This document shows, in pieces, positions 1 through 10,900 of a stretch of 64,000 bases of DNA (position 1 is its first letter; every line of letters begins with the position of its first letter). The notes beneath the pieces are model-generated. The model did not search any database, had not been told where the DNA came from, and saw only the letters and a program-made list of their open reading frames with translations. Both the position numbers and the translations under genes were made by a program. The DNA is from Pardosa pseudoannulata. Taxonomy: Eukaryota; Arthropoda; Arachnida; Araneae; Lycosidae. The stretch is taken from the NCBI GenBank assembly GCA_032207245.1, contig CM063507.1:96480262-96544261 (forward strand), given 5' to 3'.

Positions 1-496
1 ATCTTTATTTGTGAATTATACTTCAATTGATGTAAGGAAAAGCACTGCATTTTCAGAATACAATACCGAAAATACAGTGTTGTATTTCCGGCCAGCGGCC
101 TAGCAAAACTTTTATGGTCTCAGCGTTTTTTTTTTCTAAGAGAATAACTGTCCTTGTTCATTAACAGCTAGGCAGATAGCCCATAAGAATTTACAGGTGT
201 TGTTATCAGAAAGTATGTAGCTATCAACAAAATGGTCTTTCAAAGAATTAAACCATAATTTTGTGCATAAAAATACCCTGCCTACGGCCTTGTCTTGGTG
301 TATAAATGAAGACTGACTTTGAAAGGATTTGGATTAGCAAGAGACTGCATTCTCGCTCAATGGATTTCCTAAAGAATTAAAAATTGTCTTCAAGACAGAT
401 TAACAGCAAAATCTACTAAATTATCTTTTACAGCAAACAGTTTATATACATATATATATGCATTATGATTAAAAAAACTAAATAAAAGAATATTAC
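1..496. other. Intron, 5' edge of window
   Basis: AT-rich intron left of the last visible exon. I looked on the minus strand for the EGF exon expected next and found none. A segment at 446-470 repeats a sequence found next to the exon at 2605. Confidence 0.6.
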
Positions 497-606
497 TAGA
501 TGATCGTCTCTTATGATAGACAACAATATCTTTCAGTGAGTCACCCAAATTGCTTTGCACAACTTCAATGTTATCAAGAGATTTTTTGTCAACTCTGAAG
601 ACACCT
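497..606 (-). CDS. LRP1: LRP1 exon: closing strand of the third propeller
   Basis: A 110-nt exon, phase 2 in and 1 out: [17 protein letters not shown], then [16 protein letters not shown]. The LKDI.V(Y/F)....R ending closes LRP1-type propellers and should be followed by a phase-1 EGF exon, which must lie left of the window. The acceptor is GATTTAAATCAG, part of a dispersed repeat motif. The donor is A|GTAATA. Confidence 0.85.
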
Positions 607-1953
607 CTGATTTAAATCAAATAAATCTGATTTTTTTTTTTATTTTTTTTTTTTTTTTATTACAACATTGATTTTTTTTCCAACCCTGGTCTTGACTTGT
701 GTGTTTCTAAAAGTAAAGACAAAAGTAAATGTATACCTACTTCTACCACAGCAAATCAAATGATTTATCTTTAACCCTTTCTTGGTCAGTGTCAGATGTC
801 ATACGTTTGGCTTATTCATCTCCCTTTTTGCATCATAAATTAATTTATTAATATGTTTTTAAGCACTAGTATTGAAGTAAGCACAAGACAAATATTCCTT
901 GATTAATTTTTAAGTTTATTAAACATTACTAAAGGACACTAAACCTTATTATTCCTCTACAAATGATAAAATATGAGTAAATTATTTAATAAACACACGT
1001 GGGACATTGTCACTTTGGGGGGGAACTGTCCCCCAAATCCCTCCCAAAATTTCAACATTCTACAACTAATTGTTTTGGAGTTATGCCAGGTAGCCTTGAA
1101 GTAGCCATCTACGTTCAGAGAACTTTTTTCTTTAAACGTAGAAACTAGTTCATGTTTTTACCTTTTTAGATTTATTTTTTATATTAACATAGAGAATTGC
1201 ACTTAAAAAATTTATTCATGGAGAAGTTTTTATAAAATTTCTAATAAATGAAGAAAATTTAGAAAAATCAGATTTTTCCAAAAGGTTAATTTTTTAATAA
1301 CTTAAATTATTCAATATTTTTATACAACACATTTCTTATACTGGACTAGTGAATCCTAGAATCTTTGATTAATTTACATTTGTAAAAAATTTTGGTCTTT
1401 CAAAACATATACATTGAATTTTTAATGAATTTTCATTACCTTTATATCTAAGATGAGTGTAACATCATTAAAAATTATCCAATTTAAAGCTTTTAGGCCA
1501 TTCACTAGTAAATACTATCAAAAGCATTCATAATATTTTTAACAAAATATTTTAGAACTTTTTGAGAAATCACATTCAAGTTTCAAACATTTTACTAAAA
1601 AAAAAACCGTTGAGAAAAAAAAATTTTTGAAGTTTATAAAAGCACTTAACTATCAAAAAATTAAAATACTTGTTAAAATTTCCCACACTTTCTTGCTTCA
1701 AATTTTAATAAGTTGCTAATTATTAAAAAAATACTAGAAAAATGTTTAAACTAATCTTCATGAAAATTTAAAAAGTACTTCCGTTTTGTTTAAATGTCAC
1801 TGAGTTTAAACAGCTGTAATTTTCTTTAAAATGCCATAGAGACAAAACAAAAAAGATTTAGAAGCCTAAAAGTTGATTTTACAACAGAGAAATTAAAAGA
1901 AATTATGATTTTAAAAACGATTTTTAACATGAAAATACCTAATTACATTATTT

Positions 1954-1993
<40 letters not shown>

Positions 1994-4900
1994 GAAAATT
2001 GCAATCCAAAGCAGAAGTAAACAACTAGATGTTATAACAATCCTAAATATAAAATTTTAACTATATATCTATTTGTACAAACAGGCATTAAGTAGAAACT
2101 AGTGAAAATTTACTCAGGGATGGCCAAAATAAATACTTAAAGTTTCAAAATCAAAGTATCCTTGTACATAAGTACATACAGACATAACATTAAAAATAGC
2201 CTAAATTGAATCAGACAGCTTTAATCTGTCAACTCTGTGTGTGTTTTGTGTTCCTTATCAGTTATTGTTAATATTGAGTATATTTTGTGTGGCAAAAATG
2301 AAATTGAAAGAAACAGAAATACTGTCAGTGTGACCCAGGGAAACTAAAAGTTTCAACAGACTTGCTCTAAGTCACCCATATTTCAGTCAAATATACTTAC
2401 ATGTCAGTCCAATACACACTGTTACCATAAACAGCAACAGACAATGGTTTTTCCAGTTTATCATCTCCAACAATGACTTCTCGAGTACTGCCATCCAGAT
2501 TAATTCTTTCAATAATATGAGCCCGAGCATCAGTCCAATACAATTTGTCTTCTTCAAAATCAATAGCAAGGTCATGAATTAATTGCAAAGAAGAATTAAG
2601 AAAATCTTATACATATATATATGCATTATGATTTTACCACCTTCTTTTTGTCTGAAACAAGAAATAACTAATGACAATCTTCAATTATTGCAAATTTCAA
2701 GCAATATTAAAATAATGACTGCGGAAAGTTTATATTAAAAAAGTTAATTTAAAAAACAAAAGCATTTATTATAAATCTGTACTGTTATACAGCCGCAAAG
2801 CTTGAAATTTTTAGAAAACTCCAAGTTCTCTTAAATATATTGACACAAAATAAAATGATACAACCTGCATTGCATATCATATAACTATATTGAGGAAAAG
2901 TGAATTCCTCACCTTCTTACATGTATTTTTGTTGTATTATTTTTTTCATTTTTATGTTGGTTAACAATAATAAATACAAGATACTGTTATGAACAGTGTT
3001 ATGTTGGAATTAGCACTTGCTATGTTTTGCCATACAGAGTGAATGTTTTGATAGTTTATACAAAAAAAATAAATATTTGAGATCTTTTTTAGTGATAAAC
3101 ATGATTTTTTTAACAAAATTATAGATAAAATAATCTGCATTAATTATATTTAAGTTATTTTTATGTCCTTGCGAGCAAGGAGCATTGTAAATCTGCTTTC
3201 ACATCAATATCATTTGTTTTCATTGTTGTGTAATGGTAGCATTATTGTAAGTTATATTGAAATTTTTTGTTATATAGAGTGTGGATACAATCAAAAATAG
3301 AGGTGGTCAACCAGATGTTATAAAAATCTTAAATATATAAGAAATAAAGGGGCACATCGTCTCTGGGATCCATCAAGGGCAGCAACTTCTATTTTAGGAG
3401 GAGATTCCCAAACACACCAAAACATCAATCTAAATTAAAAGAGTAGAGTCACAAAATGATAAGAAATAGATAGTTTGTAAAAAGCAGTGAAAATTCTGGA
3501 AAGTTTATATATTAAAATATAGGTAAATCCCCTTAAAATACAAATTTATGAAACAGCTGTTAAATCTGTACTGTTATACAGCCGCAAAGCTTGAAATTTT
3601 TAGAAAAAGATACTAACTTTAGCTATTTAAGCACTGAAATCAACACCAACAAATATCATGCTAAACATTTTTAAAAAATAAACAAAATAAAAATTTAAAA
3701 AATCTACTGTTAGTTTTTTTAATAGAAAAATATTTAAAATAAAATATGATCAAAGGAAAAACTAAACTACTACTTTACAAAAGTTTAACTGGATTTATAC
3801 TTAGTTGTTTATCTGAAACATAGTTAGTAGACTGTAGTTTAAAGGTGAGATTACAAAATTAATAATAAAAATTAAAAGAAAACAGTTGAAATATAGAAAA
3901 TGAATACAAAATAAAAATAAAATAATATGTACTACAAAAACAACAGTACTTTTATTAAGGGATTAATTACAACTTAATTATAAAAATGCTTTTAATGAGA
4001 AAATTGAGCTTGATGTTTTTTTATAATTTCATTTATATTTGGTTGTAAAAATAACAATGCTACTCCTATATCATCTGCATTTACCAGTCTCGATATTTTT
4101 TTCATTTTTATGTTGGTTAATACTGAAAATCTGAATTCACACAAATAAGATGTCAAATTTATGCATGCGATTTATAAAATATATGAAATGTTTTTCACAA
4201 CTGCATTTGTTTCATTGTTACGTGACTATCTACAAGTTGTATTCACAGAGAAATTTGGGTAAATTATTTTTTACATACTTTTTAAAAAAAGGTAAAACTA
4301 TAAAATTTTTTATTATATCTATATTATTTAGCTAGAGATTTCGGCAATTTCTTTTGATGATATTTAAACATTTACATGTTGCATTGATTATTATTCAGCA
4401 TTTTGTTATTTATTATTTTTTTTTACTGTTTATCACTTTTTATAGGTTTGAAAGAATTTTTTACATACCAAAAATTTTATATACTTACTCCCTAACACAA
4501 AACTATCATTCTTATAATAAAATAATCTTTTAATTTTTGGCAATAAGTTACTGGTAAACTGGTATTCAAATTTCTAATTACCGAATGACTGATAATTCCT
4601 ACACCTGGAAAGTGTTTAAAATATATTTCATTACTGATATGGTTTTAATTGATGTGTGCTTTGAGGTGGTTGCCCTCACTATTTCTCTAGCACTAGGACC
4701 TTTTGTTTTGAATTATATAATGAAAATCAATAACTTCATATATCATTCCAATCTTTTTATTGGAGTGTAATAGGGAGCTGAAATATAACACATTCTAATT
4801 CTAATTCGAGTTAAAAGGTACTGATAAAATGTTTTTTTATGTTACACACACACACCCAATGTGTGTATTGAATTTGTGTAAAATTAATATTAGCTGTACA

Positions 4901-7900
4901 TGTGATTTTTAAAAAGTAACTGCATTTCCCATGACAAGTATCATAACAAGTGCTTATACATTACATTAATATTTATAATTCGGTGAGCTTTCATGCTTCT
5001 TATATCAAGTTAATGACAACGACAACATTTCATATATATATAAACCTACTTTCACCACATTATAAGCATCTGATGTGTGATTGTCCTACTAAAATTCTGT
5101 ATTGGTAGCTGTCTGTAGAATTAATGAATTTACGTGGGAAACTAAAGAACTAAATTAACAAAAGGTACACTATGAAATATTACTAGGTTTAATATAAATA
5201 ATTGCATAACTCTAATTTTAAACTCTTTTAGAAAACTTAAGAAAGCTTGCAGAAAAGAATAATTATACAACTCACCCTCGATATGGGTGAACAACCAAAT
5301 TTTTTGGTTTCATCATGTTACCAGATACAACAACATATCTGTTACTTCCATTTAAATGGGCAACCTCAATGACTCCAAAAGATGCATCAATCCAATACAT
5401 GTTTCCTGTTTAACATAAAAAAATAGCATTTTTAACTTATATTTATGATTTCAGGAAATAAACATAATATTTAGCTACTGTTTTGTGTGCTATTAAGGAA
5501 TGTAAAATTTTACTATCTTGAAACATAAAACATAAAAGAAATTGTACGATTATGAGTTTTTAACCACATTAACATAATAACATCTATCCAATAAAAAATC
5601 AATTGGATTAACTGTATTTGAAGCAAATGATTTCCAGAGTATCCAGTAAAGTTGTAGCAGCCACATACTTTAAAAACACTTCTACAATTTTTAGGAACGT
5701 TTTATTTATGAAACATTGTCATTTCAGGTAAAGTTTTTTTATTCTGTTTCCAATACACAATGAAAACATACATGCATTGCTTACTTTTCAAAATAAATAA
5801 ATACACTCTTTTATAGTGGGGGTTCTAAAAGTAGATCTATCACCCTTCAGAATGCAGTGTGGGAAATAAGAAGATAGAGTGTTTTACCTGCTACCCAGTC
5901 AATACTGAAACCTTCAATTGACTCCAGACCTTGGACTACAACTTCTCTGTGTGTCATATCATGTTTAACTCTTGTGATAGTTCCTGCTTCACTGTCAGTC
6001 CAATATAAATAATCTTCAGCTGCATTTAAAAGTATTGCAATTTATTAGTCTAACACGTTAATTAACCTCAATATAAACACTAAATAGCGGGAAGTTAGTA
6101 TGTAAAGTTTTCTGATTGGACAGAAATTCTCAACTAGTTACCTCCCACCCCTGCAATTTTTTTGGGTTGTTTTCACTGCATACAGTTTTTTCCTAGTCCA
6201 AGTAGAATTGCAAAAATATTATTTGCATTACTATCTACCCTAAAAAGCTTAGAATTATAAGGTATATACATTAGATACCAATAAAAGATTTTCAAGCAAT
6301 GCAAAAGGTATATGCTCTTAATATATTTTTTATAGGAAATAAAATTTAAAAACATGTATGATATTTTTGCTTTAAGGAATGTAAAATTTTACTATCTTGA
6401 AACATAAAACATAAAATATAATTTAGAGTTTTATTTATTTATTTTACATTGTACCTTGAAATAAACAACAGCATTAACAAGGTGACTTTGATAATATTAA
6501 ATAGATATTTCACTTAATATGTTAAATCTATTGAAAAATAGAAACAATTATTTTATTATTTTCATAAAATAATTTGGGCTAATCTTAGTACTTTACAAAC
6601 TTTTTTAGAATAATCATGGCAGGTTTGGTTTATTATTATTATTTTCATACAAAACACTACTGCTTAAAATTAACTACGAACATTATATACATTTAACAAC
6701 AAACTATATATACATGGTAATAATCATGTAATTTTTTGGAATTGTGATAGTTTATAGCTGCTATTCATAGCAAAAAATTAAAAATTTTTAAAACAATAAA
6801 TAGCTCATGACACTTTCAAAAACATTCTTGAAACTAATTTTTTTTTGTGTAACTTTTCAATGAATTATAAGATGAAGTATGAATATTGCCATACAATTAA
6901 AACTTCTGACTGGTTAGCCCATACAGCAGTAAAATCAAGATGTACATGTTTTTTGGACAGATGTCAGTGATAGGAATTGCTTTAACCTTTTCACGATGGG
7001 GCATCTTTGCAATTTTGTTAAATCTCAGACTGCCAAAAACGTAAAAACACAATATTTAAAAAATAACAAAAACATTATAAGCATATATAGAACTCTATTT
7101 AAAAAATAATAACTTCAAAGTATCATTAAATGATAAACACTTAGGGTTTAGTTTGGTTTGGTTTCGAGTACTACGGTATACTTTTTGCAACACAAGGGCT
7201 AATGAGACCGGGACCTACAGCTTAAAACCGATTCCAAATGGCTACGAACATCCATGCCATAGTGGGATTCGAACCCATGAACTCTGGTACCGAAGGCCAG
7301 CACCCTAACCAATCGGCCATCGTTCGGCAACACTTAGGGTTTAAAATAATTATTTTAATGGAAAACCTTAGTCAAATATTCCATTATAATTTGGGGATAT
7401 CTACACAATTAATGTGAAGAAATACATAAGGACAAAAATAGTTATGCTGCAAAATGTTAATTGGTGTTTTGCTCCACTAGGCCTAAATTTAGAAAAAAAA
7501 ATCGCAAATAATAAAGTTTAAGTCCTACCACTGTAATTTTTGGTAGCATTTTAGATTACTTAATCTCTCTTATAACATTAAAACTAGACTTTAATAACAA
7601 TATATGCTATGTACAGGGCCCAATTAATATAATTTGGATCCCTGAACACACACATATATATTATAACATGCCTAATTTATTTACACTTGTAAACTATAGG
7701 AAAAAGATTATTTTTGAGTTGAGACAGAAATACATTTTAAAACTTTATTTGATTAACCTGACTTAGAAATCTGGATGGAATCGGATATCCATACAGCATA
7801 GATCTGCCAGCATTCTGAGAAACTTATTTTAAAGTGAGGAAATAAAAGAATACATGTGTTTCTAACAGCAGACAAAATGCCATTTTGGAGCAGTAAATTT

Positions 7901-10900
7901 CGCATTTTGGAGCAATTGGAGCAGACATAGTTAGTGATTTTGGAGCATTTTGAGAAGATGTAGTTAAGGCTTTTGGAGCAATTGGCGAAAGGGTGGTTAA
8001 TTTTTTTTAAACATTATGCAATAAATAAAATATAAATATCAATTTGGGCTAATGAAACTTCTATCTCATGAGGTTATTCTAATAAAAAAAAAAAGAAAAT
8101 TTTCAATTGTATTTATTTTTCGAGCTAATATGTAAAAAATGGTATATGTAAGTAGTTTTTAGTAGTTATATAGCACTTATAAAAGATATAGTAATAATTC
8201 ACCTACTTAAGTCCCCAATGTCAGATTGCAAATGTTAAAGTAGTCAGCATTTAAATATTTTTTTTGTTCCTTAAAAACGTGGCATTTTAATGTAATTTTT
8301 CTACTAATAAAGATTTTAAAGTATCACATTCTTATACAATTTTTAAAAGTTATATACAATGCAGACACAGAAGTCAAAATTTTGGGAAAAAAGAAGGAAA
8401 AAAATGAGAAAAATGCAAAAAAGAGGAAGTTAAATAATTATTAAAAATTAATATTCTGATTTACTTAATGCAAAAACAAGTGCCTAAATATGAAATATGG
8501 AAGTATCTATATAACTTTTTATCAATATAAACAAGTACTCAAGTTTCCCAGTAAAAAAAAATATTTAAAATAGATTCAAATGAGATGCTTCTTCCATGTG
8601 CCTAATTAAAAAAATAAATAAATTCACCAACACAGTTGAACTTTATTATAATAAATTTTGAGGAACCATATTGTTTGTTGTACTTGAACCTTTAAGAAAA
8701 ATGCTAGATCTCAGAAAATTATAACTTGTATAAGATTTACATAAGATTACATATTATCTTATATAAGATTTATAAAAATAGTATCTTTAATGATTTTAAT
8801 TGACTAAAACCAAACAACTGAACGATTGAATATAGACTGACCAAAAATGTAGACAAATTCAAAACTAGTTTTGTCTTTAGTTATTGCTTACTATTTTAAT
8901 ACTGAATTAATTTATAATCTTCTACAGACATGATCCCAGTATTAAGATAGTTTAAGAAATTTCTTTGTCCAGTACAGCAAAAAACATTTTCTATCCTTGA
9001 GTGGCTGGACAAGATGTTATTAATTTCATGCACTTTACTTTTATTTAAATCTAGAAACATATTTAAATCTGTTTTCATAACTGCAAAAAAGTTTTATAAA
9101 AAATGAATTAATAAAAACTTAGTAAATGCCTGAAAGAAAGGATCCTTCTACCTCATTCCTAAGATTCACTATAAATGTATAAAATGGAGATTCACCATTT
9201 ATGGATAAATTAGCATTGTAAACAAAAGGAAAATCATGAGATCAAAAGTTTCATTTGTTATAAGCTGGTTTTTTAAAATAGGAGTTTCAACAGTACATCA
9301 ATAATTTAAAAGTTGTATCAAATAGCAAAGCTTTAAAAATGCACTTCTAAACAGAACTTGAAAACTTTGTAACAGCAAAATTTGTTATTAACTAGTTTGT
9401 AAAATTCTACTATTTTTTCTTACACTGATTTATAATTAATGTTTATAAATACAGTATAAGTTTAATTTTTTTAGGACAATTTCAAAAAGTTTTTTTATAA
9501 TAGTAGCAGATTCAGAAGTTAAATATTAGAGGAAAAAAGGAGGAAAATGAAGAAGGAAAAACAGAAAGTAAAGAACAATTTTAAAATATTTATTTGATTT
9601 ACATAATGAAAAAACAAGTACCTAAGTATGAAATATACCAGAAGCTAAATAATTTTTACTAATATAAACAATTACTCAAGTCTACTAATAAAAAAATGTT
9701 CAAAACACGATTCAAATCAGAAATTTCTCAAATATCCTAATGTAGTGAGAACGCTGATTACATATATATGCCTGTAATGATAATTTTAACCTGCGCATTT
9801 TAGATATAAAACTTTTAGAAGGTTTCTATAAACAAATTTTTAATTTTGTGACTGTAGAATTTCTATATCTTAATAGTTTGTAAAGATACAATAATTATCA
9901 TTAGATTTAATTTTAATCAATGTCTAGAAACGCATGATTTAAATAACATATACACTGTATAAGGCTATTTTTTTTAAGTGGACGATTAAAAAAAATTTTT
10001 TTTAAATAGTAAAATTTCAGGACGATGATCGAATAGGACGAGCTTTCTTTCGGTATCTGAGAAAGTGGATTCGAATTTTACTTTAGACTAACAGATTTAT
10101 AACCATTTAGTTTCATTTAGTTTGGTCTGAGAGCGCTAGAGTTATGTTACCCGAAGGCTAAAGACATCGGAATTTACTACTTAATTACTACGATTCTGAA
10201 CGGCTGCGAACAAAGCAGCGGGATTCGAACCCGTGGCTGCGTCCTACCGATTCAGCTGTAGGGCTGACTTTTATCGGTATTGCCGTTAAAAGTAAAGATT
10301 TTTCATTAGCAAATTTTGTCACCAACTTCAATACACATGCGAAACTTAACAAAAAAAGTTGCGGATTTTTCAACAATAATTAACTTCCGTGCATATCCAA
10401 AATTCCGTAAGTTATTTGCAACAGTGTCATTTTCTCACAGACACTGTCCATGGAACAAAAATTCAGTCAATAAGATGAAGTATCGTTAGAAATAACTATA
10501 GGAGGGATTGAAATTTTAATACTATTACCGCGATATTAAAAAAATATCGATATATAAAACAGTATTGCGATCTGTATACACGCACGTGCTTTCGGGGGTA
10601 ATGTATAAAGTACGTAGGTTGTTAAAACATACTTCTACCGAGAGCCCCGTACTATGATCGCAGTATTAATCCATTAAAAAATGCGCATTTTCCGGAACCG
10701 AAATCCAAAAAAGGTTGTTTTTCACCAAAAACTTACAATTACGGTTTAGCTGTACTGTTATAAATAGAACCACACAAGTTCTATGTTTCATTTATACCGC
10801 GTCACACGGCTTTTTGACCTTGAAGCACGTGTTGCGAGAATCAACTGATAACGCTTTTCTCCTGCTCTTTGTCAGAATAAAATTGTGGACGCGGCAAAGA

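Noticed and set aside
7151..7328. True tRNA gene on the minus strand
   Set aside because: The B-box is perfect, but the molecule continues into a SINE body with a 15-bp target duplication, and several diverged copies exist. It is a retroposon.
7758..7815. Short minus-strand AG...GT segment in phase 1-1 that could splice between relic exons
   Set aside because: The 18-codon product ([14 protein letters not shown]) matches no expected part of the receptor. It is too weak to call.
8896..9083. Minus-strand open frame after a good acceptor, considered as a replacement for the missing EGF/propeller exon
   Set aside because: Its residues ([18 protein letters not shown]) show neither the EGF cysteine pattern nor a propeller opening, and it ends in a stop with no phase-1 donor.
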